Shown: positions 7,473-14,166, numbered from the stretch's first letter. The stretch: 27,369 nt of DNA from 1-14-0-20-39-34 sp043800545 (GCA_043800545.1 JAZDMW010000056.1:1-27369); one strand, 5' to 3'. Notes: generated from the sequence alone by a model not told the origin. Numbers and translations: made by a program.

Positions 7473-8377
7473 GACATGAACCAGTATTACTCCAAGAAGT
7501 TATTCATTCATTACAATTAAAACCCGGAATGAATGTCATTGATTGTACACTTGGTGACGCGGGGCACAGTGAGGAGATCCTCAAATATACCGCTCCTTTT
7601 GGCAGGTTGCTTGGGATAGACGCAGATGCAGAATCTCTCATTCGCGCAAAGCAATATTTGTATGAAGAAAGCAAAAGAGTGATATTTGTACGAGATAATT
7701 TCGTTCATTTAAAAAATATTGTTGAACGAGAAGGATTTCATCCAGTACATAGAATCCTTGCAGATTTTGGATGGAGTAGTCCACAGTTTGCAGAGAGAGG
7801 AAGAGGGTTTAGTTTCCAGAATGCAGAAGAAGTATTGGATATGCGGTATAACGTGAGAGAAGATACCCCGAGTGCAAAAGATATTGTAAATAGCTACACA
7901 GAAGATGAATTGTATCAGATATTTCGGAGATATGGGGAGGAAAAACTTTGTAAGGAAATTGCAAGAGGTGTAGTAGAAGAAAGAAAGAATAAACACATCA
8001 CAACAGTAGGAGATTTTGTAGAAATAGTTTTGAAACAGTACAGAAAGAAGCTGCATACAGACAAAGAAGTCCCTTGGATTGGCGGATTGCATCCAGCAAC
8101 AAAAGTATTTCAAGCACTTCGTATAGAAGTAAATAAGGAATTGGAAGTGATTGAAACATTTTTACCACAAGGATTAGAAGTATTATCCAGTGGGGGAATA
8201 TTGGCCGTGATTACCTTTCATTCATTAGAAGATAGAATAGTAAAACATTTTTTCAAAAAACAGAATAAAAAAGTATTTCAAATACTAACGAAAAAACCAA
8301 TCATTTGTAGCGAAGAGGAAGGGAAAAGAAATCCTCGTGCGCGCTCTGCAAAACTTCGTTTAATACAAAAAATATGA
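7469..8377 (+). CDS. rsmH: 16S rRNA (cytosine1402-N4)-methyltransferase RsmH
   Basis: This is a SAM-dependent enzyme that methylates N4 of C1402 in the ribosomal P site. It has 302 residues, normal for RsmH/MraW. It starts MRHEPVLLQEVI, the family's N-terminal signature. The SAM-binding motif is VIDCTLGDAGHSEEIL, followed by LGIDADAESL. Downstream are ADFGWSSPQF, the RGFSFQ segment and LDMRYN. The C-terminal part has GLHPATKVFQALRIEVNKELE and ITFHSLEDRIVKHFF, both strongly diagnostic. The ending NPRARSAKLRLI is also typical. Both ends overlap neighbours by ATGA (with mraZ, and with the ftsL-like gene at 8374-8377), so translation of the trio is coupled. Confidence 0.96.
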   Translation: MRHEPVLLQEVIHSLQLKPGMNVIDCTLGDAGHSEEILKYTAPFGRLLGIDADAESLIRAKQYLYEESKRVIFVRDNFVHLKNIVEREGFHPVHRILADFGWSSPQFAERGRGFSFQNAEEVLDMRYNVREDTPSAKDIVNSYTEDELYQIFRRYGEEKLCKEIARGVVEERKNKHITTVGDFVEIVLKQYRKKLHTDKEVPWIGGLHPATKVFQALRIEVNKELEVIETFLPQGLEVLSSGGILAVITFHSLEDRIVKHFFKKQNKKVFQILTKKPIICSEEEGKRNPRARSAKLRLIQKI

Positions 8378-8715
8378 CCACAAATATAAACATAACCATG
8401 AGACAAAAAAAGGAGAAAGCACTTCAGTTCATTCTCGGATGTACTTTTCGTGTATGTCTTTTTGTTTTCGTTCTTGTGATGGGTGTACTTTATGTGGGTC
8501 ATATGAGCACAGCATCAACAAAAGGATATACATTATCCCAATTGCAAGGAGACATTGAGAATTTAGAAAATGAAAATCAAAAACTTCAATACGATATTTC
8601 ACAATATCGTTCTATGGAGAGTATTCTGAAGAGATTAGAAGGAAAAGAATTTGTTTCACTTGATGTACCGGTGTATGTCAGTATAAGCGGAAATAAAGTC
8701 GCAGTGCGGGATTAA
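8374..8715 (+). CDS. ftsL: FtsL/DivIC-like division protein
   Basis: The protein has 113 residues from the ATG at 8374, which overlaps the rsmH stop; an internal ATG at 8398 is an alternative start. A basic N-terminus (MRQKKEKA) precedes one transmembrane helix, residues about 23-45. A short coiled coil follows (LSQLQGDIENLENENQKLQYDISQ, given here as its heptad region, residues about 53-76). This is the topology of FtsL/DivIC, bitopic proteins that join the FtsQ-type complex at the septum and activate FtsWI. Sequence is too divergent for a firm identity. Position directly after rsmH is the conserved location of ftsL. No penicillin-binding protein follows; the ftsI-like gene is upstream at 2090. 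Confidence 0.78.
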   Translation: MTTNINITMRQKKEKALQFILGCTFRVCLFVFVLVMGVLYVGHMSTASTKGYTLSQLQGDIENLENENQKLQYDISQYRSMESILKRLEGKEFVSLDVPVYVSISGNKVAVRD

Positions 8716-8724
8716 TACAGAAAT

Positions 8725-8754
8725 AAAAACACCTCTTTTATGAGGTGTTTTTTT
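8725..8754 (+). terminator. terminator after ftsL-like gene
   Basis: AAAACACCTC pairs with GAGGTGTTTT (8742-8751), 10 bp, followed by more T. The next gene's extended -10 starts at 8756. Confidence 0.85.
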
Positions 8755-8755
8755 A

Positions 8756-8764
8756 TGCTACAAT
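8756..8764 (+). promoter_or_regulatory. extended -10 promoter of the membrane protein/Clp pair
   Basis: TGCTACAAT, nearly identical to the pilT element at 1000-1008. The leader to the ATG at 8784 is about 13 nt. Confidence 0.45.
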
Positions 8765-8783
8765 ATATACATAAATAAAAAAT

Positions 8784-9134
8784 ATGTCAGCTCTCATTTT
8801 CCAAAAACTTTTTTTAGAGTATATAATTGATTTTTTGTATTTTCCTTTGTGGTGGTATACCAAAGGAATTCGTCATATTACCACAAACCTGTTTTCTCTT
8901 TTTGAAACTGGGAACATTCTCATGTCTCCTGGACTTTGGCTTAAAAATATTTTTGTTCCGATGTATGGACAGTATGATTGGCAAGGAAGATTGGTCAGTT
9001 TTTTTGTACGATTTGGAAATGTGATAGCAAGAGCCTTTGGTTTGGTTTTTTGGGTTTTCATTTTGTTTGTCCTGTTAATTGCCTGGATAATGCTTCCTCC
9101 ATTTTGTATTTATATGTTTATACTGAGTTTTTAA
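8784..9134 (+). CDS. small membrane protein upstream of Clp-type ATPase
   Basis: The protein has 116 residues and I do not recognise a named family. The N-terminal part is aromatic and hydrophobic (FLYFPLWWYTKG, residues about 17-28). A middle part may lie at the membrane surface (PGLWLKNIFVPMYGQYDWQGR). A strong transmembrane segment of about 30 residues lies near the C-terminus (residues 84-113). It ends 6 bp before the ClpC-like gene, whose SD overlaps its stop codon, so both are almost certainly cotranscribed. Because that ATPase is itself predicted to be membrane-anchored, this protein is a plausible partner or adaptor. That is inference from gene order only. Confidence 0.7.
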   Translation: MSALIFQKLFLEYIIDFLYFPLWWYTKGIRHITTNLFSLFETGNILMSPGLWLKNIFVPMYGQYDWQGRLVSFFVRFGNVIARAFGLVFWVFILFVLLIAWIMLPPFCIYMFILSF

Positions 9135-9140
9135 GGAGAT

Positions 9141-11870
9141 ATGTTATTTAATAAAAATGAACAATTACCACTTATTGTCTGTGATACATGTAAAGGAAGC
9201 GGATATCTTCATACAAGAAAGTGTACTGCGTGCCAAAAAATGAGTTTTGGTTTTTTGCATAATGGAAAATTTGCATATTTTGGAAAACCACTTACACAGT
9301 ATTATATTTCTGTAAAACAAGGAGAAAGAACTTTGGAAAAAGTTCGTTTTCTCACGGCATTTGCGGGTTTTCTTTTTTTTCTTCTCCTTTTTTTGTGGCA
9401 GGTAAATGCAAAAGATTATTATGATGAGATACTGACTGAAAGATTTTGGACACTCGGTACTGGAGTTCCAGCATACTTTTGGCTTTCATTTTTCTTTTTA
9501 GGATACATCATCTATCGTTTCATAATGGATGGAAGGACTTTTGAAGGAATTCATTATGAGAAAGAAAAAAAGAAAACAGAAGCAATCATGGTTCGTGATT
9601 GGGAAGATGTATTTAAACTCGAAAAGAATGAAAAATTTGATTTTTCTTCTGTTTTTACAAAAGAGGCTGATCAGGTAATTGAAGAAGCCTATTTACTTGC
9701 AGAAAAATATAATCATGAGCAAGTTACCCCAGTACATATTTTTTATAGTTTATTATCCTCAAGAAAAGTACGAAATGTTTTTATCCGTCTTGGACTTCCA
9801 GGAAAAGATATACAAGGAATTATTGAGAAGTCATTTCCAAAGCCAGAAAAAAAAGTTATTCCCGTACTTTCAGTGGATGCTCTTCAGATTCTTGCACATT
9901 CATACAAGCTTGCGTATGAAGCAAAAGCAATGTATGTACATGTGACTGAATTATTGTTAGCAACTGTTGGTCAGTCTGAACTTTTACAGGATTTTTTGTA
10001 TGATTTGAAAGTTGAACAAAATAAACTCAACAATGTTGTGGAATGGCTCCGTATACAAGATAGACTGTCTGTTGAGTATAGAGATATGGTTCGTAGGGGA
10101 TCAACAAGAAATAAACATGGGTTGGATAGGGCAATGACAGCGGTTGCGACTCCATATCTTAATAATTTTAGTTCAGATCTTACCTATCTTGCACAAATTG
10201 GAAATTTGGAGGCCTGTGTTGGACGAGATAAAGAAATAGATGAAATATTCCGTGTGGTTGAAGGTGGAAGACAAAATGTAATTTTAGTCGGTGAACGTGG
10301 AGTTGGAAAAAGAAGTATTATCTATGGTCTTGCACAAAAAATGGTAGAAGAACGTGTTCCAGCACGATTAAAAGATAAACGTCTTATGCAATTATCCGTA
10401 TCTTCTCTTTTGGCTGGAACCACAGTGAGTGGTGCACAAGAAAGATTGCAAAGAATCATGAATGAAGTGGCACGCGCAAGAAATATTATTCTTTTTGTTC
10501 AGAATTTGAATGATCTTGTCAGTATGGGGAATGGACAAGAAGGTTTTGATGTTGCACAGTCACTTGCCGAGCATTTGAGAAATGGAAGATTTTTTATGTT
10601 TGCAACGAGTATAGATGAAGGATATAACCGGTATATTGTAAATTCAGAAATTGGAAAACAGTTTAGTAAGATTGCAATTAGTGAAATGACAGAAAATCAG
10701 GCAATACAAGTACTTGAGGCAAAAACAGCATATACAGAATATAAACAGGATGTCTTTTTTTCGTATGCATCACTCGAAACGGCAGTTTCTTTTGCCAAAC
10801 GTTATTTACATGATCAAAGACTCCCAGAAAGTGCACTTTCTCTCATGAGTGAAGCAGGAAGTTATGCTCGTGCAAAACGTGGAGAGAATACCTTTGTTAC
10901 AAAAAATGATGTTGGTGAAGTGATTGGAGAAAAAACAGGTATACCAGCAACAGGAATTACTGAAGATGAATCACAAAAGCTTCTCAGACTTGAAGAAGAA
11001 ATGCATAAGCGGGTTGTTGGACAAAAAAGAGCTGTTGAGTTGGTAGCAAGTGCTCTTCGTAGATCACGTGCAGAAGTTCGCTCAACCAATAGACCAATAG
11101 CGAATTTTCTCTTTCTTGGTCCAACAGGTGTTGGAAAAACAGAACTTGCAAAAACAATTGCTGATGTTTATTTTGGAGCAGAAGAAAGAATGATCCGTGT
11201 TGATATGAGTGAATATCAGGACAAAATGTCTATTTACCGTCTCATTGGACAGGCAGGACAACAGGGAACAGGTATTTTGACTGAGGCTGTGCGTCAACAA
11301 CCTTTTTCTCTCATATTGCTTGATGAGCTTGAAAAAGCAGATCCCGATGTACTGAATATATTCTTGCAGGTTTTTGATGATGGACATTTGACAGATAGTG
11401 TCGGAAGAAAAATAGATTTTACCAATACGATTATAATTGCTACCTCAAATGCCGGCACACAGTATGTTATTTCTGAAGTACAAAAAGGAACAGATATGGA
11501 TGCTATTGAGCAGGATATTATTCATGGAGAATTGCAGAAATATTATAAACCAGAATTTTTGAATCGTTTTGACGGTATTGTCCTCTTTAAGGCATTGGAT
11601 AAAATAGAGATACGAGAAATTGCAAAACTCATGTTAAAGAAGGTAGAAAAGAATTTGTTAGAAAAGGGAATATTTTTCCGTGCAGAAGAAGAGGGAATAG
11701 ATAAACTCGTAGAAGCAGGATTTAATCCTTCATTTGGTGCGCGTCCAATGAGGCGTGCTGTACAAGATATTGTAGAAAATGAACTTGCGAATAAACTTCT
11801 CCGTGGAGAAATAGAAAGAAAAGACACGGTCGTATTTGGAAGAGAAATGTATATAGAGAAATCCAGGTAA
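9141..11870 (+). CDS. membrane-anchored ClpC/ClpB-like double AAA+ ATPase with degenerate D1
   Basis: The protein has 909 residues. An N-terminal zinc-ribbon-like pair has Cys14/Cys17 and Cys28/Cys31 (CDTCKGSG, CTAC). Two predicted transmembrane helices follow, at about 69-88 and 107-128. A Clp-N-like repeat region starts near 175 (EADQVIEEAYLLAEKY, VTPVHIFYSLL). D1 has a P-loop GERGVGKR with Lys390 but Arg391 instead of Thr/Ser. Its Walker B reads ILFVQNLNDL, so the Asp-Glu pair is Gln454-Asn455. D2 is intact: GPTGVGKT with Lys666, LLDE with Asp728-Glu729, and GARPMRRAV as sensor 2. No clear ClpC/ClpA-type GF/GL ClpP-binding loop is visible before PEFLNRFD, and no M domain between D1 and D2. 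I infer a D2-driven membrane unfoldase, probably ClpP-independent. An AAGGAG ends 2 nt before the ATG. Confidence 0.88.
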   Translation: MLFNKNEQLPLIVCDTCKGSGYLHTRKCTACQKMSFGFLHNGKFAYFGKPLTQYYISVKQGERTLEKVRFLTAFAGFLFFLLLFLWQVNAKDYYDEILTERFWTLGTGVPAYFWLSFFFLGYIIYRFIMDGRTFEGIHYEKEKKKTEAIMVRDWEDVFKLEKNEKFDFSSVFTKEADQVIEEAYLLAEKYNHEQVTPVHIFYSLLSSRKVRNVFIRLGLPGKDIQGIIEKSFPKPEKKVIPVLSVDALQILAHSYKLAYEAKAMYVHVTELLLATVGQSELLQDFLYDLKVEQNKLNNVVEWLRIQDRLSVEYRDMVRRGSTRNKHGLDRAMTAVATPYLNNFSSDLTYLAQIGNLEACVGRDKEIDEIFRVVEGGRQNVILVGERGVGKRSIIYGLAQKMVEERVPARLKDKRLMQLSVSSLLAGTTVSGAQERLQRIMNEVARARNIILFVQNLNDLVSMGNGQEGFDVAQSLAEHLRNGRFFMFATSIDEGYNRYIVNSEIGKQFSKIAISEMTENQAIQVLEAKTAYTEYKQDVFFSYASLETAVSFAKRYLHDQRLPESALSLMSEAGSYARAKRGENTFVTKNDVGEVIGEKTGIPATGITEDESQKLLRLEEEMHKRVVGQKRAVELVASALRRSRAEVRSTNRPIANFLFLGPTGVGKTELAKTIADVYFGAEERMIRVDMSEYQDKMSIYRLIGQAGQQGTGILTEAVRQQPFSLILLDELEKADPDVLNIFLQVFDDGHLTDSVGRKIDFTNTIIIATSNAGTQYVISEVQKGTDMDAIEQDIIHGELQKYYKPEFLNRFDGIVLFKALDKIEIREIAKLMLKKVEKNLLEKGIFFRAEEEGIDKLVEAGFNPSFGARPMRRAVQDIVENELANKLLRGEIERKDTVVFGREMYIEKSR

Positions 11871-11900
11871 AATACTCAAAAGAGTATTTTTCTTGTTTTT
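11869..11900 (+). terminator. terminator after the Clp-like gene
   Basis: AAAATACTC (11869-11877), loop AAAA, GAGTATTTT (11882-11890), then a T-rich run. The stop codon TAA (11868-11870) overlaps the stem. Confidence 0.8.
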
Positions 11901-11921
11901 CTTTTGTCTTTGTGGTATTCT
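11893..11921 (+). promoter_or_regulatory. promoter of the WecA-like gene
   Basis: TTGTTT (11893-11898), a 17-bp spacer, TATTCT (11916-11921) preceded by TGG. The predicted start near 11928 lies downstream of the in-frame TTG at 11904, which supports the ATG at 11940 as the real start. Confidence 0.45.
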
Positions 11922-11939
11922 TTCCGAAATTTACATCCT

Positions 11940-13016
11940 ATGCTCCATTATTTTTTATATTTTCTTTATTCTGCTATTCTTTCGATTCTGAGTACATTCG
12001 GAGTGATCTCACTCATGAAAAGACTCAATGTTCTCGATCGCCCAGGTGTTGCAGGAAGAAAAAAACATCAGCATGTAGTCCCTCTTGGTGGAGGTATTGC
12101 AATTTTTTGTTCTTTTTTTCTTGTTGTTGGGTTTCTTTTTTTTCGAGGAACATTTTTTACGAATGAATTGGGGAGAAATATTCTTGGATTATTCTTCGGG
12201 GGTCTTATTCTCATGATTGGTGGATTTCTTGATGATCGTTTTAATCTCAAAGCGCGTTATCAGTTTTTTTACGCATTTCTTGCTGTCTTCACGGTCATTG
12301 CCTTTGGAATTGGTCCACATATTATTTCTAATCCTTTTGGTGGTGTTTGGAGATTGGATCATATTGCAATTCCACTTTCTGGTATTGGGAGAATCGTTGT
12401 ATTTGCTGATCTTATGGTATTTCTTTGGCTTGTTGGAATGATGTATACAACAAAATTTTTAGATGGCCTAGACGGGCTTGCAACGGGTATTGTAGCCATT
12501 GGAGCTTTTGTACTGTGCGCTCTTAACCTACAGGAACGTTGGTATGATCCTGAGATTGCCACGCTCGCCTTTATTTTTGCAGGAGCCTTGTGTGGTTTCC
12601 TCATATTTAATTTTCATCCTGCAAAGATATTTTTAGGGGATGGGGGAAGCCTGTTCGTAGGCTTTATGCTTGGGAGCCTCGCTGTACTTTCTGGAGGGAA
12701 AATAGCAACAACATTTCTGGTTTTGGGTGTTCCTGCATTGGACGTCGCTCGTGTAATCCTCCGAAGACTCCAAAGGCGTCAGTCGGTGTTTCTCGGGGAT
12801 AGAGAACACTTACATTACCTTCTGATCGATTCTGGTTTTGGCCATAAACAGACCGTATACCTGTTATATGGTATATCTTTGCTTTTTGGTATGAGCGCTC
12901 TCTTTCTCCAGAGTAGTCAGCAAATATTTGCCTTTATTTTGCTGTTTATTATCATGTTATTTGTCGGGGTGTGGTTTTCTGGAAAGCAAAGGTCTTCTCC
13001 CCAGGACAAGCCTTGA
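11940..13016 (+). CDS. WecA/TagO/MraY-family polyprenyl-phosphate sugar-1-phosphate transferase
   Basis: The family moves a HexNAc-1-phosphate from a UDP-sugar to undecaprenyl phosphate in the membrane and starts lipid-linked glycan synthesis. The protein has 358 residues from the ATG at 11940, with about ten or eleven hydrophobic helices. Signature segments in order are RKKHQHVVPLGGGIAIF, FLDDRFNLKARYQF, TTKFLDGLDGLATG, FNFHPAKIFLGDGGSLFVGF, and DREHLHYLLIDSGF. The conserved Asp residues of the Mg site are present. The HLH motif after DRE and the N-terminal KKHQ-PLGGG pattern favour WecA/TagO over true MraY. With no other mraY in the window, it could also serve peptidoglycan synthesis, but that cannot be decided here. 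It is a single-gene unit with its own promoter. Confidence 0.88.
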   Translation: MLHYFLYFLYSAILSILSTFGVISLMKRLNVLDRPGVAGRKKHQHVVPLGGGIAIFCSFFLVVGFLFFRGTFFTNELGRNILGLFFGGLILMIGGFLDDRFNLKARYQFFYAFLAVFTVIAFGIGPHIISNPFGGVWRLDHIAIPLSGIGRIVVFADLMVFLWLVGMMYTTKFLDGLDGLATGIVAIGAFVLCALNLQERWYDPEIATLAFIFAGALCGFLIFNFHPAKIFLGDGGSLFVGFMLGSLAVLSGGKIATTFLVLGVPALDVARVILRRLQRRQSVFLGDREHLHYLLIDSGFGHKQTVYLLYGISLLFGMSALFLQSSQQIFAFILLFIIMLFVGVWFSGKQRSSPQDKP

Positions 13017-13042
13017 CAAAAAAAAAGGGGATAGTATATAAT
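13013..13042 (+). promoter_or_regulatory. consensus promoter of rplU
   Basis: TTGACA (13013-13018), an 18-bp spacer, TATAAT (13037-13042). This is the best sigma70-type promoter in the window. The -35 overlaps the last codons of the WecA-like gene. Predicted start near 13049. Confidence 0.8.
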
Positions 13043-13049
13043 TCTAGCG

Positions 13050-13105
13050 TTAATAACTCATATCAGGGGCTCCCTAAAGAGCTGTGAAAGCCAGCTTGCC
13101 TCGGG
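13050..13105 (+). promoter_or_regulatory. structured leader of rplU (candidate L21 autoregulatory RNA)
   Basis: The leader of about 72 nt can form an outer stem GGGGC (13066-13070) with GCCTC (13098-13102). An inner hairpin AGCTG (13080-13084) pairs with CAGCT (13092-13096). Ribosomal-protein leaders often mimic the rRNA site and bind their own product; L21 leaders are known in Firmicutes. Pairing is seen, the regulatory role is inferred. Confidence 0.5.
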
Positions 13106-13121
13106 TATATAAAAAGAATAT

Positions 13122-13427
13122 ATGATTTCTGTTATTGAAACAGGTGGAAAACAATACCTCATCCGTTCAGGAGAAGCTCTCAAAATTGAGAAACTTGAAG
13201 CTGAAGTTGGAACAAAGGTTGTTTTTGACAAAGTACTTCTTACTTCAAATGATGAAGGTACTGATGTAAAAATTGGTACACCATATCTTGAAGGTGTTGC
13301 TATTGAAGCAGATGTAGAAGCACAAGGACGCTCAAAGAAGATCCGTGTAGTAAAATACAAAAGAAAAGTACGCTACAAACGTGTACACGGTCACAGACAA
13401 CACTTTACAAAAGTTGCTGTCAAATAA
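13122..13427 (+). CDS. rplU: 50S ribosomal protein L21
   Basis: L21 binds 23S rRNA in the large subunit and interacts with L20. The protein has 101 residues, the normal length. It starts MISVIETGGKQYLIRSGE, matching the L21 N-terminal signature. The C-terminal region is rich in Lys and Arg, with KIRVVKYKRKVRYKRVHGHR, the L21 family signature including the KxRY/HR cluster. It has a strong promoter, a structured leader and a terminator 12 bp after the stop. In most bacteria rpmA (L27) follows rplU. Here the unit ends after rplU and the neighbouring island carries no L27, so rplU is monocistronic. No SD is apparent; the ATG follows an A/T-rich stretch. Confidence 0.96.
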   Translation: MISVIETGGKQYLIRSGEALKIEKLEAEVGTKVVFDKVLLTSNDEGTDVKIGTPYLEGVAIEADVEAQGRSKKIRVVKYKRKVRYKRVHGHRQHFTKVAVK

Positions 13428-13438
13428 CAAGACAAATA

Positions 13439-13464
13439 AAAAAATCCCTGAAAAGGGATTTTTT
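13439..13464 (+). terminator. terminator after rplU
   Basis: AAAAAATCCC (13439-13448), loop TGAAAA, GGGATTTTTT (13455-13464). Perfect 10-bp stem. Confidence 0.9.
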
Positions 13465-13481
13465 GTTATATAATAATAAAA

Positions 13482-13504
13482 ATAAAAAAAGTGCCAATGG
13501 CACT
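13482..13504 (-). terminator. minus-strand terminator closing the island transcript
   Basis: GTGCC (13491-13495) pairs with GGCAC (13499-13503) around a 3-nt loop, with one more A-T pair outside. Read on the minus strand it is followed by TTTTTTTATTTTT. It ends the transcript that starts near 14102. Confidence 0.6.
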
Positions 13505-13518
13505 AGAGTAGAGAGCCA

Positions 13519-13589
13519 GGTCGGCGAGTGTCACGTCGTGATGTCAGTGTGCGTCTGAAGCACTGACTCGTGTGACGATCTCGCCGACC
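13519..13589 (-). repeat. long imperfect inverted repeat (71-nt hairpin)
   Basis: The outer 10 bp are perfect: GGTCGGCGAG (13519-13528) with CTCGCCGACC (13580-13589). A middle 5 bp pairs GTCAC (13530-13534) with GTGAC (13572-13576). The inner 7 bp pairs GTCAGTG (13543-13549) with CACTGAC (13561-13567), leaving an 11-nt loop. It is non-coding and GC-rich. I assign the minus strand because promoter, SD sites and terminator of this island half point that way. It could be the 3' end of a small RNA or a protein-binding or recombination site. Confidence 0.6.
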
Positions 13590-13606
13590 CGGGCTACGCG
13601 GGTGAA

Positions 13607-13635
13607 GAGCAAACTAGGTCTGGAACCTAGCGCTC
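13607..13635 (-). repeat. twin hairpin, copy 1
   Basis: GAGC/GCTC outer pairs (13607-13610, 13632-13635), a 3x1 internal loop, then CTAGGT (13614-13619) with ACCTAG (13625-13630) and a 5-nt loop. It matches copy 2 at 25 of 30 positions. It is flanked on both sides by the direct repeat ACGCGGGTGA (13596-13605 and 13636-13645). Confidence 0.6.
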
Positions 13636-13661
13636 ACGCGGGTGATGGGTCCTTCACACAT
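13614..13661 (-). other. possible 15-codon ORF through twin hairpin 1
   Basis: On the minus strand an ATG at 13661 follows AGGAG at an acceptable distance and reads MCEGPITRVSARFQT before TAG inside the hairpin. It ends like the mini-ORF in copy 2 (SAR plus three residues). Too short to claim as a gene. Confidence 0.15.
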
Positions 13662-13713
13662 CTGTTGCTTCTCCTGTTTCGAAGAATGTTGTCTGTGTGT
13701 CGGTGTGTTGGAA

Positions 13714-13746
13714 ATGAGCAGACTAGACCTCGAGCCTAGCGCTCAT
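13714..13746 (-). repeat. twin hairpin, copy 2
   Basis: ATGAGC (13714-13719) pairs with GCTCAT (13741-13746); CTAG..C (13723-13728) pairs with G..CTAG (13734-13739). The pair 13727/13735 is A.C on the plus strand but U.G on the minus strand, so the fold is complete only in minus-strand RNA. A T-A pair in copy 1 is C-G here, a compensatory change. Confidence 0.6.
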
Positions 13747-13752
13747 CTGCAT
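13723..13752 (-). other. possible 9-codon ORF through twin hairpin 2
   Basis: On the minus strand AAAGGAG precedes an ATG at 13752 that reads MQMSARLEV and stops at TAG inside the hairpin. The copies differ by amino-acid-changing substitutions that keep pairing, which argues for RNA rather than peptide selection. Confidence 0.15.
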
Positions 13753-13766
13753 GAGACTTCTCCTTT

Positions 13767-14084
13767 CTATGAAGGTATATCTACAGTTGAGGATCCGTTG
13801 CCGTGGGGATAGGACAGACTGAGACCCTTGCTCAGCGTCTTCCCCGACGGCGCTTCTTCGGACTGCTGTCCCGTTTTTCCCAGAGGAATCTGGGGGAAAA
13901 CGGAAGTTTGTGACTCGCAGGGTGGAGTGAGCGTCGTGTAGGACCACATAGGTCGAACGAGCGTCTCCTCGGGAGTCACGCACAGTCCGTGCATTGGTGC
14001 CTGTTCTTCAGGCTGGTCTTGTGTATCCTCAACTGGGAGGATACAAAGCATCAGTGCGAGCAGGCAGAGGGTTACAATTTTCAC
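13767..14084 (-). CDS. putative small secreted protein of the island
   Basis: I do not recognise this protein. It has 105 residues from a GTG at 14084, chosen because AGGAGG (plus-strand 14091-14096) lies 6 nt upstream. An upstream ATG in the same frame (14120) would lie ahead of the predicted transcription start. The N-terminus is a signal peptide: KIVTLCLLALMLCILPV, one Lys then a hydrophobic core, with likely cleavage before or near the acidic EDTQDQPEEQ. The mature part is rich in Pro, Ser, Thr and Gly, with two cysteines (HGLC, PPCES) that could form a disulfide. GC content is much higher than in the flanking genes. It is the first element of a minus-strand transcript that continues through two small hairpins and a long one. 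It could be a non-coding region misread as a gene, but SD, signal peptide and promoter together favour coding. Confidence 0.5.
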   Translation of the reverse strand: MKIVTLCLLALMLCILPVEDTQDQPEEQAPMHGLCVTPEETLVRPMWSYTTLTPPCESQTSVFPQIPLGKTGQQSEEAPSGKTLSKGLSLSYPHGNGSSTVDIPS

Positions 14085-14108
14085 TGTTTCCCTCCTTTCT
14101 CTAGCAAT

Positions 14109-14137
14109 AGAATGACACATTTTAGCCTTTGTGTCAA
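14109..14137 (-). promoter_or_regulatory. promoter of the island minus-strand transcript
   Basis: On the minus strand TTGACA (complement of 14132-14137), a 17-bp spacer, then CATTCT (complement of 14109-14114) preceded by TGT. Predicted start near 14102. Confidence 0.5.
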
Positions 14138-14166
14138 TAGGCTAATACAGAAAACCTGTGGATATC

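Noticed and set aside
7469..8377. Long antisense ORFs inside rsmH and other core genes
   Set aside because: They lie fully within well-identified genes on the opposite strand, with low-complexity F/I/L/S-rich products, as expected for shadows in AT-rich DNA.
13723..13983. 86-codon minus-strand ORF overlapping the secreted-protein gene
   Set aside because: It overlaps the signal-peptide frame, has no SD at its start, and only its last nine codons have an SD of their own.
14157..14165. Second DnaA box (TGTGGATAT) and a replication origin
   Set aside because: It has one mismatch to the consensus, is isolated, and no box cluster, AT-rich unwinding element or dnaA gene is present.
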